A DNA stretch of 64,000 nucleotides from Crotalaria pallida (GCA_037953625.1 CM075650.1:125161706-125225705); one strand, 5' to 3'; shown: positions 1 to 10,847, counted from the first letter of the stretch. Translations and numbers: made by a program. Notes: generated by a model from the letters alone, not told the origin.

Positions 1-121
1 CTATGGCTTGAATAAAAATTTTCATGCGGACCTTCCAATAAGCGTAACCCTCACCACTGAATAGTGGAGGACGATTAATGGAAGTTCCTTCACCACCAAA
101 AGGATTTGAAATTGAGCCCAT
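1..121 (-). CDS. gag: Copia gag, N-terminal 40 codons (partial)
   Basis: The minus-strand frame starts with ATG at 121 and stays open to the left edge, giving 40 residues. It contains RPPLFSGEGYAYWKVRMK, the conserved start of plant Ty1/Copia gag proteins (the DUF4219/UBN2-type region), in which a short leader is followed by a Pro-Pro-hydrophobic-Phe motif and a Tyr-Trp-Lys motif. The protein would be the capsid-like structural protein of the virus-like particle. It lies 62 bases downstream of the primer binding site, as expected for a first gene. The rest of gag-pol is outside the window, so its integrity is unknown. Confidence 0.8.
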   Translation of the reverse strand, partial: MGSISNPFGGEGTSINRPPLFSGEGYAYWKVRMKIFIQAI

Positions 122-182
122 TGTTTCCAAGTAAAAAAGATCTTTTCGAAAAAGCTTTTTAAGGCTCGGATTTTTCGTCCAA

Positions 183-194
183 GCTCTGATACCA
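183..194 (-). other. Primer binding site of Cop (tRNA-iMet type)
   Basis: The minus strand reads TGGTATCAGAGC, a perfect match to the standard plant initiator-Met tRNA primer site. It lies two bases inside the LTR end at 197. Confidence 0.85.
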
Positions 195-330
195 CTTGTT
201 GGAAACCAGCAAGCGGCTCAATATAGTCTAGAGGGGGGGTGAATAGAATATTGAAGCCTTATTATAGATTTTTCGTCCACCTAAGAGAATGGTTTTATGA
301 AAAATAAGTTTTCTAAAAATTCAGTTCAGA

Positions 331-518
331 TTACTCGAGTAACTCAAGTCTTCACTCGAGTAATACGCAAGCAAAAATAATTTCACTCGAGTATTCAGCA
401 AATCACTGGAGTATTACGAAATCTATTTTTTAAATCACTCGAGTAACAGAAAACCTACTCGAGTATTGTTCAAAAACTGAAAGCAGATTACTCGAGTGAC
501 AAGAACTTTACTCGAGTA
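331..518. repeat. ACTCGAGT palindrome cluster, inner LTR part of Cop
   Basis: Irregularly spaced copies of (T)TACTCGAGTA(A) or one-base variants occur here (for example at 331, 354, 388, 438, 463, 489 and 509). The 8-bp core is a perfect palindrome. A second cluster is at 1313-1450 of the same LTR. Confidence 0.8.
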
Positions 519-1312
519 AACTGGGTAAAATTCAATTAAAAAAACTGAGTTTTCAATGGAGTTCTTCAAGAATAACAATGCTATGATGATTCAACAAATT
601 ATGAAAGATTAATATGAACAATTTCAAGTAATATTAACATGCAATTTTAGATCAATTGAGTAGAATTAAGAAACCCCCAATTCTAACCTAAAAAATGCAA
701 TTGTTAATGAATTAATGAAATACAAGGAATGAAAATAAAAGAGACACAAGGATTTATCCTGGTTCACTTTCACCCACTTGAAAGCTACTCCAGTCCCCTC
801 TTAAATCAAGAGAGATTCTTCACTAGAAATCTTCAAATGTAGATTTTACAATGTTTTAAGATGCAACTAGATTCTTAGTTCTCCTATCTTAAAACCCAAC
901 TCAAAGTGTGTACCAAACACTTTGATCTAATCTACCCCTTTTGAGAATTCTAGATTTCCTTGCTAATTGATTGAAGATGCTTCCAACCAATCCTCTTTTC
1001 TTGCTTTGATTTGATCCTCAAAGTCTTCCTTGTGAGATTCTTCACTTGTGTTGAAACTTCAATAATGCAATCACAAATTGCAAATCTTCAACAACCACTA
1101 AGAACAAAAATATGATCTCAAGAATATTTGAACAATGATAGAAAATAGAGTGAAGAAGAAAAATTTCTTGTTGAATCTTGATAGCTCTTGAAAGATGTAA
1201 AATAGCTCTTGAATTGCTTTTGAAAAGTGTATTAGAAAAATTGTAAGAATGAAAGTATATTATTATGAAAGAGAAAATTAAGTCCTTTTAAAATTTTCCC
1301 AACACTGATTGA

Positions 1313-1450
1313 ATTACTCGAGTAAACCAAACAACGTCACTCGAGTGAAACATGTCAGATTAAGTTACTCGAGTGATGTGTAAACCATTACTCGATTAAC
1401 CTGTCATGACATAAATTACTCGAGTGATCCAGTACTTATTACTCGAGTAA
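1313..1450. repeat. ACTCGAGT palindrome cluster, outer LTR part of Cop
   Basis: Six ACTCGAGT-type palindromes or one-base variants lie within about 140 bases. The same motif family recurs in the unrelated chromovirus LTR of Chr1 (8691-9014). Confidence 0.8.
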
Positions 1451-1718
1451 ACTGATCAGAATCTGAATAAAAACAAAGTTTTTCTAAAATGATTTTCACA
1501 AGCTATTTAATCAAGATTTAAAGTATCTTCACTCTTAATCAAACATTATTTAAATATTCTTAAAATCACCTAAGCTACCCACACCAATGAGATGCATTGC
1601 ATAAAATAAAGATTACATTGAAATAGAATTAATAAAAATCCTAATTCTAATCTTCATGTGGTGTAGCTTGCTTGTTGCCAATGTTGTTGCTTGGAGAGAG
1701 ATTGTTAGCATCAAAACA

Positions 1719-3090
1719 TGAGAATCCTACAGGTCATCTGTTTCATCAGCTCTTCCAATGAAGGCTGCTGCTCAGTACTAGGAGCTGGTGGTGCAGAATT
1801 AGCCTGTTGTTGTCTCTGTTGCTGGACTGGAGGAGGTACATATGGTGGTCTAGAATTGTTCTGAAATTGAACCTGTGAAGGTTGCTGCTGATCAGACCAT
1901 CTCAGGTTGGGATGGTTCCTCCAACCAGGGTTGTATCTATTGGTAGAGAGATCAAAGTTCTGTGGCTGCTGGTTTCTACTGTTGAAGATGTTGGCGGCAT
2001 ATGCCTCAGGTTGGTCAGCACCAGTCGTGGGCTGCTGCTGCACAGAAGGGCATGCATCTGTGGGGTGCTCAGCGGATGTGCATATGCCACATAATCTAGC
2101 AGGCAGAGACAACTTCTTCTGGTTGATGGCCAATTGAGTGACCAAAGTTGTAAGTGAATCTATCTTCTGTTCAAGCTTCTCAACCTTACCAGAACTTGTG
2201 CCAACATCATTCACTCCTCTCACTATGATTGCATCGCTGTTGCCCCTTGCATGGAATTGTTGACAATTGGAAGCCATCTTCTCAATCTTGACTCTGGCTT
2301 CTAAAGGTGTCATGTCTCCTAGGGCACCACCACTTGCAGCATCAAGCATGTTTCTCTCCATGAGGTTGAGACCTTCATAGAAATATTGAATAAGCAGCTG
2401 CTCTGAGATCTGATGGTGGGGGCAGCTCGCACACAATCTCTTGAATCTCTCCCAATACTCATAGAGACTTTCTCCACTTTGTTGCCTGATGCCTGATATA
2501 TCCTTTCGGATTGCTGTTGTTCTGCATGCAGGGAAGAATTTCTCCAAAAATGCCCTCTTCAGGTCATCCCAGACTGTGATAGAACCAGGGGCCAGATCGT
2601 ACAACCAATCCTTGGCTAGCCCCTCTAGGGAGTGTGGGAATGCCTTAAGACAAACATGATCCTCTTGCACATCATGTGGTTTCATAGTAGCACAGACAAT
2701 ATGGAACTGCTTGAGATGTTTATGAGGATCCTCACCTACAAGACCATTAAACTTGGGCAACAAATGAATTAGTCCAGACCTTAGCTCATACGGGTCATCG
2801 GGATACTGGATGCACAAATCTTCAATAGTGAAATCAGGTGCAGCCAGCTCCCTCAATGTCCTCTCACGTGGTGGAGGTTGAGCCATATTTTCAGAATAAT
2901 CAGAATAAGAATCAGAATTTATAGGAATAGAAGAAAAAGAAGCAGACTCACTATGTATGGACTGGTTCCTATTTTGTCTAACTAGTCTGTGATAAGTTCT
3001 ATCAATTTCAGGGTTATATGGATGCAAGTAGCTTGGGTTGCCCCTAGTCATGTACTGAACAGAACACCATGTAGCATAGCAAACTGTCAC
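1719..3090 (-). pseudogene. gag: Athila-like gag, interrupted by Cop
   Basis: An open frame of about 457 codons on the minus strand encodes a plant Ty3/Gypsy gag, the capsid-like protein that packages element RNA. Residues about 125-245 form the Retrotrans_gag core, with the motifs KDWLYDLAPGSITVWDDLKR and FLEKFFPACR, then SGESLYEYWERFK. Residues 334-347 give CGICTSAEHPTDAC, an intact CX2CX4HX4C zinc knuckle. The C-terminal part is rich in Gln and Pro. The first ATG is at 3090; internal Met14 and Met69 are alternative starts, and Met69 (MAQPPPRERTLRELAAP) precedes the well-conserved part. The frame has no internal stop, but it is cut at 1718/1719 by the Cop LTR, so the last few codons come from Cop. 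Protease and pol are not in view. Confidence 0.85.
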
Positions 3091-3754
3091 TAATATACAT
3101 GACCAAAATAGGCAACAAAATTTTTTTATTTTAAAATTTTTTTCTTTATTTTTTTCAGCACCCTAAAATCATGAAAACATACCACAAAAAGTTTGAGGAC
3201 AAAATTCAAAAGGGAACCAAGTCAAACAATTAAATCAGAGACCAAAAACTAAGAAAATAAAACTTGTAAAATAAAAAAGAAATAGTAAAATGGCTTTTTC
3301 AGGATCCAGACGAAGGAGTTTTCTGATGAAGTGAGAAAAATCAGATTATTCAGAAAATTCCCTTCGATTTGATATAAAATTCGTCAAATTCCGAGTTACG
3401 GGTCAAAAGTTGCGACGATTTGAAGAAAGTGCTGCTAAAACTTGGAAAATTTTTCTGGAACTCACAACCAGTGATGATCTGAGTGATCGTGGTGCCTCAA
3501 AACCTTTTTATATGATAAAAGTAGTGTGGATATAAATTTTCGTGCAAAAATTCCACCCACAGCTATGTGAACTAGCAACCACAGAATCAATCAAATACAC
3601 TAATTGCAACAAAATAGCAAAACAGCAAACAGTGCAACTTCAACCGGTTATCAGAATTGACTACTAAACCCTAAATCAGACACGACACACTATAATAACT
3701 ATACTAACTACGACACTAACTAACTACTAATGACCTTTGGCAAGAACCGATACT
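3091..3754 (-). other. Ath1 leader between primer site and gag
   Basis: This is 664 bases of AT-rich sequence with a T-rich stretch near 3120-3160. I see no supported frame, only the untranslated leader typical of an element of this size. Confidence 0.5.
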
Positions 3755-3771
3755 CCCCGGCAACGGCGCCA
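3755..3771 (-). other. Primer binding site of Ath1 (tRNA-Asp type)
   Basis: The minus strand reads TGGCGCCGTTGCCGGGG, the primer site characteristic of Athila elements and complementary to a plant tRNA-Asp 3' end. It starts four bases inside the LTR. Confidence 0.85.
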
Positions 3772-3775
3772 AATT

Positions 3776-4899
3776 TGATCGAGGCCGTACCCGATACAAA
3801 TAAAAACAGTTTAAGTATAGTACTAGGAAGTGACTCCTAGGTCGTCTCCCAAGGAATATCTTATCAAGCAAAAGGTCGAACACATAGTATGCATAGAAAA
3901 CAGGGGGGTTTTTTTTTTTGTATTGAATATTGAATAATTGAAATCAAAACAGAATTAAATCAAAACGAAGAAACAGATAAGGAAAAGCGGATAAACCCCT
4001 TTGGCTCGCGTTCACAACTCTATCATCGGTCACAAAAGATCAATTTCTTTCCTCTTCACTGTCCAACTCGTGAGAATTAAATACTAAGCGAAAATTCAAT
4101 TCTCACCCCAAAACCCAAACCTCTAATTAAGCATTAAAAGCCAAAGCATGGAGTTTTTACGAGTTTGCATAAATTAAGCATTCATACACATGGATTATCT
4201 CTATATAATGGAACTAAGTGAACCATAACATATCAATAAGCATGAAAACAGTGAATAAAAACGAAATAGCATTAAGAATAAAACCTCAAGAGTATGTGAT
4301 ACATTACCAAAGGGATTTAACCTAAGAGTTTAGCCTTCCATGAAGAAAAATACCAAAAACGTGTAGAAAAGGGAAGAGAGAGAAACCCTAGCAGCCACCA
4401 CAAGCTTGGAGAGCAAAACTAAGCCTTCTCTATGAAAGAGAATGTAAAAAAAACGTGAATGGAAGGTCTCCCTAGGGTTTACACGAATTTGGCTTTTTAA
4501 ATCACAAAACGGGCCTAAATCATGGGCCCAAATCCTAAGGAAAGCTTATCTCTAAATTAAATCTAAAAATATCTTAAAGATAAAATCTAAATCTTAAAAG
4601 ATATAACTAAATCTCAACTAATCCTAAAGATAGATTACAATCTTCACTTCATCATATATCTTCTCTTCCAAAATTAAATCTTCATTGCCAAAATGTCCAA
4701 AAAGCCCTTGTGCCAAATATGACCTGAAAATAGAAATAGAATTAATTAGGCTAAATAATCCCAAATTAAACAATATTCAGAATATTAGTCCAATAAACTC
4801 TAAATCACTAAATCAAGCTAAACAATGTCAAATAGGCAACAAGTATCAATAATAGGAGTAAAATAATGCATGGAAAAATGGGAAATAAAATGCTCATCA
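3776..4899 (-). repeat. 5' LTR of Ath1 (1124 bp)
   Basis: On the minus strand it starts TGATGAGCATTTTATTTCCC and ends GGCCTCGATCA. The boundaries were fixed by comparison with the solo LTR at 40142-41265, which has a perfect target-site duplication. It holds no frame. Confidence 0.9.
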
Positions 4900-6565
4900 C
4901 AAACAAAACAGGAGCACCCCAAGGTGACACACTTGGGCGGATCATCTGCTTCTGCAACAGCTCCTCAATCTGCTTCTTCATTTCAACCATTTCCGGTGGT
5001 GCCATTCTATAAGGAGCGATAGAAATGGGACCAGCTCTCGGAACTAGGTCGATACCAAATTCAATTTCTCTTCTTGGTGGCAAACCAAGGATCTCATCAA
5101 CAAATACCTCCGGAAAGTCTATGACAACAGGGATCTCTTCCATCCTTGGACCATTCTCCTCCACTTCAGTGTTGAACAGACACATATAGTCGGAGGGTTT
5201 TGGATTTCTATAGGTCACTACTTTTCTATCACAATCGATGATCACTTGGTTTTGACTCAACCAGTCCATTCCCAAGATCACATCTAATTGTGCCAAGGGT
5301 AAGCAGATCAAATCTACTTTAGAGGTTTGTCCTAACACTTCTATACAACAGTTAAGACATGCTCTAGAAACAACTACAGGAGCATTAGTAGGGGTTTCTA
5401 CTTTCAGAGTATATGGCAATTCAGACATAGATAAATCCAAACGATCTACACATTCATATGAAACAAATGAATGCATTGCACCCGAGTCAAACAAAACATT
5501 ACAGAGCTGACCATTAAGCAAGTATTTACCTTGCACCAGATCAGAGGATCGGCTCGCTTCCACACCACTAATAGTAAAAACCCTTCCTTGAGCCATAGGC
5601 CTTTCCGTAGTCCCTCTTGAATTGGCTTTGACCGGTTCCTTGCAGTCTCTCGCAAAGTGTCCCGGCTTCCCACAGTTGAAACAGCCACTTGTTCCCCAGC
5701 AAACACGACCATAATGATTGCGCTTGCACTTGTCATAGAATGGAGCCTCGCTCCGAAAATTTCTTCCATCCGAACCACTAACCTTTCCTTTACCTTTCCC
5801 TCGACGATCATACGGACCCTTGCCTCGGTTGTTGAAACCTTTTCGCCTCTGAGGTCCATAATTCTAATTGTCCTTCTTTTCTGAAACTTGCAATTCTTCA
5901 GCTTTCTTGTCATCCTCATACATTCTACACATGTCCACCACAACAGGAAAGCTTTGAATTCGCTGGTAGCTGAAAATCGACTTTAACTTGGGCCTCAAGC
6001 CTCCTTCAAACTTGATGCATTTGCTCCTTTTATCAGGGTTGTTCTGATAGTATGAGTACTTCATCAAATCCTCGAACTTAGCCGCGTACTCACCCACACT
6101 CATACTCCCTTGCTTCAGCTGTAAAAACTCCACCTCCTTCTTTCTCCTCAAATCTTCAGGGAAGTATTTATGGAGAAACTTCTCCATGAATACACCCCAA
6201 TTCACATCCCTTCCTTCATATTGCAGAAGTTGAACCGTGTGATTCCACCAATTCTAAGCTTCATCTTTTAACATGTAGACCGCATATGCTACTTTCTGAG
6301 CTTTCGTGCAGTCCAAAGTTCTAAGAATCTTATCCATAGTGTGAATCCACTAGTTGGCCTCCTCAGGTCTAAATCCTACTTCAAACTTAGGTGGATTACA
6401 ACTTCTAAAATCAGCTAAACTCTTTGCCTCGGTGTTACCCACATTGCACTGATGAAGCGGGTTAACCGGTTGAGGTGGTTGCTGAGCTTGTTGTTGCATA
6501 GACTCCAACACCACGGTTATCCTTTCTAACATCGCATTGGTGTGATTTTGGTTTCTAGTTGCCAT
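4900..6565 (-). pseudogene. gag-pol: Chr1 gag-protease-RT polyprotein, broken
   Basis: One minus-strand frame starts with ATG at 6565 and covers gag, protease and the RT N-terminus. Gag core motifs include KYFPEDLRRKKEVEFLQLKQ and GSMSVGEYAAKFEDL. The zinc knuckle CFNCGKPGHFARDC (about 5685 to 5640) is intact, and so is the aspartic protease motif LFDSGAMHSF. ILGMDWLSQNQ follows, then the linker EFGIDLVPRAGPIS and the first RT block SPWGAPVLFV. Three in-frame stop codons, at 6350-6352, 6254-6256 and 5864-5866, disable translation, and Ath1 ends the frame at 4899. Despite the stops the metal-binding and catalytic residues are conserved, so decay is moderate. In an active element this polyprotein would supply capsid, protease and reverse transcriptase. 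Confidence 0.9.
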
Positions 6566-6797
6566 AATAGACCTGCGCTATGGGCTTATGGTCACATATG
6601 TTGAACTAAAGAAACATTCATCACACCACCTATACTAAGGCGATAACCATAACTTCAAACGAAACATTCAATTGTATCTAATGCTCAAAACAAGCAAGAT
6701 ACCAACATTTAAACAATGGATATGCTCTGTGGATACCTGTTTGATGTTGATGACTACCTTTCTGCAACTACTTTCACTACTACAGGATCTGACTTTT
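6566..6797 (-). other. Chr1 leader between primer site and gag
   Basis: 232 bases with no frame. The paired-hairpin leader seen in Chr2, Chr4 and Chr5 is not evident here. Confidence 0.5.
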
Positions 6798-6809
6798 GCT
6801 CTGATACCA
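6798..6809 (-). other. Primer binding site of Chr1 (tRNA-iMet type)
   Basis: The minus strand reads TGGTATCAGAGC, perfect for the initiator-Met tRNA, five bases inside the LTR end at 6815. Confidence 0.85.
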
Positions 6810-7361
6810 CTAAGTGTGACACCCTTTTTACCAATACAAGTAAATACTATAATAATTAAGTATTACTTGGAAAATGTATGGACTTGTAATTAATTATGAA
6901 AATGTGAGAATAAAAATTTCTATTTTTAAGCGGGTACACAAACCAAAACTTGGAATTCTTGGAGAAGAAATTCTAAATCATTTCAAACCGTTGAATTGAA
7001 TTCGGCAATTTCTAAAACCCTTTTCACGAGCTGAATAGCATTCTTATTTGGAATTGTATTTATATGTTAAAAAGTAAAGGAAGCTATTCATTCTATTTGT
7101 TTTGTAAAACCGATACCATCTAATCCTTTGTACAGCCGAACTCTTTAGAAAGATTAAATCAGAGTAAGCGGAAATTATAGGACTATGCAACTAATAGAAT
7201 TATAAACATAGGTTTTATATATAAGAAAAGAGTAATGCATACATAGTCCCATCATAAGTCTCCAAGATCCATATACAAGTCCATAACAGACCTACACCAT
7301 AATATAACCATAACCCTAGAGTACTCAAAAGTATATCTACAAAATATATACATAACAAAAT

Positions 7362-7500
7362 ATGGACTCTAGAGGTGGTCACGTAGATCTGGCATCATCA
7401 GTAGTAGTAGTAGTGATAGTAGTAGTCTCCAAGAAGCAAAAGGTAACAGCATCATCATCATCACAGCAGCAGCAGCAAAGTCTCCTCCACAGCATCCACA
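7362..7500. repeat. Simple trinucleotide repeats in the Chr1 LTR
   Basis: Runs of GTAGTAGTA (about 7398-7426), CATCATCATCA (7450-7463) and CAGCAGCAGCAG (7463-7476). They keep several frames open by chance, so I do not call a protein. Confidence 0.7.
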
Positions 7501-7542
7501 CATCGGATCCTCTGATCCTCATCATGTACCATATGCACATAC

Positions 7543-8013
7543 CTAGGGATCATCATCCCTCCAATCACTCCCGGTAGAATGCACGACAGGCTCGCCTCCG
7601 CTCTCGTCCTCCACTGGATCCTCCTCGATCTCATCCGATGGAGAGTGTACCCTACCACTGGGTACAGGGTCGGGAGATGGTGAGACCCTAATTGGGCTCC
7701 TCGGATCAGAAGGGAGAGTCTCCTCGCGGACGACTCTCGAAGTAAAAGGGTGTGATCGGGTAGGCCGAAAACGAAAACTGTGATAAGAGCGAGCTGGTCG
7801 TGTGGGAGGTGGTCCATGATATGTGTAAAACGGGGGTACGTGCATAGTGTATATGATGGGAATCCTAAATCTACGAGGACGAAATCGAATCAACGGGTTC
7901 AGGTGGTAGAAGGTGATCTCCACCTCTCCCTCGAACACCGCGCGATGGTCCTCATAGATCCATATGCCACTAGGAAGTGGTCGGATCTCGATGCAAGCGA
8001 TGTAACGAGACAT
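7543..8013 (-). CDS. Unrecognised 156-codon open frame inside the Chr1 LTR
   Basis: The minus-strand ATG at 8013 lies three bases after a splice-acceptor-like TTGTAG (8017). The frame runs 156 codons to a TAG at 7545-7543. I do not recognise the product. The N-terminal third looks like ordinary protein (SRYIACIEIRPLPSG, then FEGEVEITFYHLNP). The middle is Arg- and Pro-rich, and the C-terminal third is acidic and Ser/Pro-rich (DEIEEDPVEDESGGE). No signal peptide or membrane segment is visible. In the other chromoviruses here the matching position after the acceptor encodes only about 20 residues. It could be an LTR-specific gene, a captured host exon, or a chance frame in GC-richer sequence. 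Confidence 0.4.
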   Translation of the reverse strand: MSRYIACIEIRPLPSGIWIYEDHRAVFEGEVEITFYHLNPLIRFRPRRFRIPIIYTMHVPPFYTYHGPPPTRPARSYHSFRFRPTRSHPFTSRVVREETLPSDPRSPIRVSPSPDPVPSGRVHSPSDEIEEDPVEDESGGEPVVHSTGSDWRDDDP

Positions 8014-8236
8014 CACCTACAAGAGCATAGGGGTAAGCATTTCCATACACATAATCAACAGAGTATAAATATGTACAATATCAATATGTAGATATGCATC
8101 AATGAACAACAATCACATTTAACACTTAGCAATTATTGAATGCAAATAGGATGCTCATACTTGTTTCATTTATCACATTAAATTTAAATGAGTAACATGA
8201 TGCATGATTTTAGCTCTCAAGCCTATCTCCATCAAA

Positions 8237-8600
8237 CTATATCACTCTCTAACGTCCATCCCTGACAACCCAGCACTCAACCGTACGTTGCATTCCTAGG
8301 TATACAACATTTCGTACATCCACCAAGAATGTACACGTCAAGCTTGGAATCCATGCCACCCGAGCATATCCCGTCATCCAAACGGACCGTCATCCAAACG
8401 GTATAACCATATCGGCATCCACTAAGCCGACCACGTCAACAATGTGTCATTAAGCAAGCGTATTGGCACTCCCAGAGGCCCTCCCCATGTTTACCAAAAA
8501 CATGATATACGTCCTACCATCCGAACTCCAGAATGAATGCATTATTTTTAGGCTCAAAGGAACCGTCACCAAACGATACACTTATATTAATCAATTTCTT
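8237..8600. repeat. Degenerate short repeats in the Chr1 LTR intron
   Basis: Imperfect short repeats based on CCGTCATCCAAACGG (twice near 8370-8400) and CATCCAC-type units. They occupy the place where Chr2, Chr4 and Chr5 carry clear minisatellites. Confidence 0.5.
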
Positions 8601-8690
8601 TTAAGTCTAGATCCTTTGGATTATTGTTGTTAAATCCTTAACCAATTAAGTCAGAATTGGAAATGGTGTTTTTCAGGTTCTGTGTAAATT

Positions 8691-9014
8691 ACTCGAGTAT
8701 AATTCATCACACTCGAGTGTTCTTCCACTTTTCCAGATTACTCGAGTGTTCCTCGGGATACTCGAGTGTTCATGACTTTCTGAGGATTTGGGTTTCAAGT
8801 TCATAAAAATACTCGAGTAGGTCATGGGTACTCGAGTGTTCATCATGAATTCCAGAATACTTGAGTCACCCCTGCATTACTCGAGTGGTTTGCCTTAACA
8901 CGTCCTCAGGTTTTATTTGATACTCGAGTTCTGGGCTTGATACTCGAGTGTTCTTACTCAAAATACATTGTTTTACCAACATTTTACTCGAGTATCCAAC
9001 ACACTACTCTAGTG
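8691..9014. repeat. ACTCGAGT palindrome cluster in the Chr1 LTR
   Basis: About a dozen ACTCGAGT or one-base variants in 320 bases, at irregular spacing. One more copy is in the other half of the LTR at 17901-17910. The motif is the same as in the Copia LTR of Cop. Confidence 0.8.
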
Positions 9015-10096
9015 TTTTAGTGTAGAACATACTGAAATCTTACTTTTAACACACCATTTTCAATTCTACCAATTTCTAGTCCAATCCAAGAATCTACAGA
9101 GTTCATATATCACATAATGAACATGTTACAACACTCATTTCATATCAAATAACAGATTTGACAGACAATCAATCATTAATGCATAAAATACACAATTTGG
9201 CAACTCAACACCTCAAATTGAAAAATAAGCATCACACTCATGAAACAATAATCATTTAAGCTTGCATGCATCATTATAAACTTGCTCGAAACAACCATAG
9301 AGCAAAACTTGGTCTCCAAACCAAAGTTCCTATTCAAACTAATCCCTTAGAGTCTCTTGGTGGCTCTCTAACACAATTAATGAAATTTAAACTCTATCTA
9401 GTGTACAAATTACTTCCCCTTACCTCTCAGACGTGAATCAATCAGATAATTCCCAAAGAAAAGCTTTCCAACACCAGAAATCACTTTGAGCATGACATGC
9501 AGAACAGTTTGAGTGCACCACCAAGATTGAATTGGTTCACACATGAAACAGAGATAAGAATTGGGGATTTTAGATTTTCTAGACTCTATGCAACATAAAC
9601 TAACTAGAGAAATCGAATTTGGAACTCAGAGACTCGTGAGCTAACCAAAAATTGAAATCGAAGTAAGCCCCCAGACAAAACTTGACCAAGAACAGCTCCA
9701 CTTCCAAGCCGTGAATCTTCCACCACTGTAACATCCCAAATTTAATTCCAAGTATAAATATTGAGTTAATAGGTATAGAGCGTAGAAAGTGGGAAGATTA
9801 ATTGCTTAACGAATTTTGGTAGATAGGTGAGTGGTGATTATAAGTCCTAGGGGTTGTATAGAAGGCAATTGTGGCTTCGAGCAGAATTATATAAGCGAAA
9901 TCGGGGGTTAAATCGGCGTTTTCGATGTTAGAAATCGACCGAAAAGAGAAAATTAGAAATTTATTATCGGATGCTAAGAAAATAAATTCCACCGTTGGAT
10001 ATGAAGTTTATGGGGTGAAGAAGCTTGCCTAAAAATTTGGACCCGATCCGACGGTTGACGAAAACGTTACGGCGAATCGAAGATATGGGATTCTGG

Positions 10097-10350
10097 TGCA
10101 CACCTAGGCGCACCGGTGCACGCCCAGGCGCGTGCACTGTTCACTGGTGCACCAGCCACTGGAAAAACCGCCCAAGCGAGGCACCAATTCGCCCAGGCGC
10201 GCGCGGAAACGCACCAGCCGCACCAGTCTCGCGTTTTGGCGCGCCAAACCCCCACCTGACCGCACCAGAAAGACGCACCACGCACCAGGCCAGAAACTGG
10301 TGCAGATCTCTCGCCCAGGCGCGCCAGACGTGCGCCCAGGCGCGCGCGCG
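10097..10350. repeat. GCGC-rich palindrome cluster, Chr2 5' LTR
   Basis: Repeated GGTGCACGCCCAGGCGCG-like and CGCCAGGCGCG-like motifs, strongly GC-rich in an AT-rich LTR. The same cluster is at 14893-15150 in the 3' LTR. Related motifs occur in Chr5 and NA. Confidence 0.8.
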
Positions 10351-10847
10351 TAGCAGCACCAGATCTGGTGCGTCCATTTCATGACTTGGGGCCAAAGTTC
10401 AATTTCTGGCCACACGATTTGCACAGTTCTAAGGCTGATCATAAGGGCATCAAGGGCCACTCATTCTACCACCCTCCAACACCAATCCAAGCCCTCTTCC
10501 TCCCATCTTCTCTCAATGCTCAAGAACATCAAAGCACCATTCAATCACCCAAACACACAAGATCAAGCAAATCAACCACTCAAACCTCATCAACATCAAA
10601 TATCCCTCATGAAGTGAGCCCAAGACATCATCATCATCATCTCTTCCATCCTCTTCCTTAGGGTTTAGGACCCCTATTATCATTACCATAGAAATATATT
10701 CAATAATCAAGAATCACCAACACTCCTCATGACTTTCATCAAGCATTGGGCATGAAAATGGATTAGAACTTACCTCCTTTCTTCCTCTCTCACACGAATT
10801 GTTTCTCCTTTCTCCCTCTTGGATTTCCAAGTTCCACCATCATTTGG

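Larger units (their letters stand above)
1..1718 (-). mobile_element. Cop: 5' end of a SIRE-like Ty1/Copia retrotransposon, running off the left edge
   Basis: Read on the minus strand the order is LTR (1718 to 197), primer site (194 to 183), and the start of gag (121 to 1). The element continues beyond the window. It is inserted in the gag of the Athila-like element to its right; the 5 bases after it (1719-1723, TGAGA) would be one target-site copy, but the other copy lies outside. The LTR begins TGTTTTGATG and ends in CCAACA, which resembles Sirevirus LTRs as I know them. Lineage is an inference from that and the gag start. Confidence 0.8.
197..1718 (-). repeat. 5' LTR of Cop (about 1.52 kb)
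   Basis: On the minus strand the LTR starts TGTTTTGATGCTAAC and ends GGTTTCCAACA, giving TG...CA termini directly followed by the primer site. The right boundary is set where the Athila gag frame is broken. It is AT-rich and carries two clusters of a short ACTCGAGT palindrome. No protein frame is supported inside it. Confidence 0.75.
1719..4899 (-). mobile_element. Ath1: Athila-like Ty3/Gypsy element, 5' part
   Basis: On the minus strand the order is 5' LTR (4899 to 3776), primer site (3771 to 3755), leader, then gag (3090 to 1719), where Cop interrupts it. The rest lies left of the window. Ath1 is inserted into the reverse transcriptase of Chr1, splitting the frame just after SPWGAPVLFV. 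A solo LTR of the same family and the same length, 1124 bp, is at 40142-41265. The Athila assignment rests on the tRNA-Asp type primer site and the gag type. Confidence 0.85.
8017..9423 (-). other. Predicted LTR intron of Chr1
   Basis: On the minus strand a donor GAG|GTAAGG (at 9423) and an acceptor TCTTGTAG|GTG (at 8017) bracket 1407 bases. The layout matches predicted introns in the Chr2, Chr4 and Chr5 LTRs. No transcript evidence is available. Confidence 0.45.

Noticed and set aside
5446..5943. 165-codon minus-strand frame overlapping Chr1 gag and protease
   Set aside because: It is an alternative-frame shadow of the real gag-protease frame, which carries the zinc knuckle and DSG motif.
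10025..10460. Overlapping frames on both strands in the Chr2 LTR GC cluster (also 14821-15413, 51791-52334, 57597-58161)
   Set aside because: GC-rich palindromic DNA lacks stop codons in all frames; compositions are Arg/Ala/Pro-biased and no domain is recognisable.
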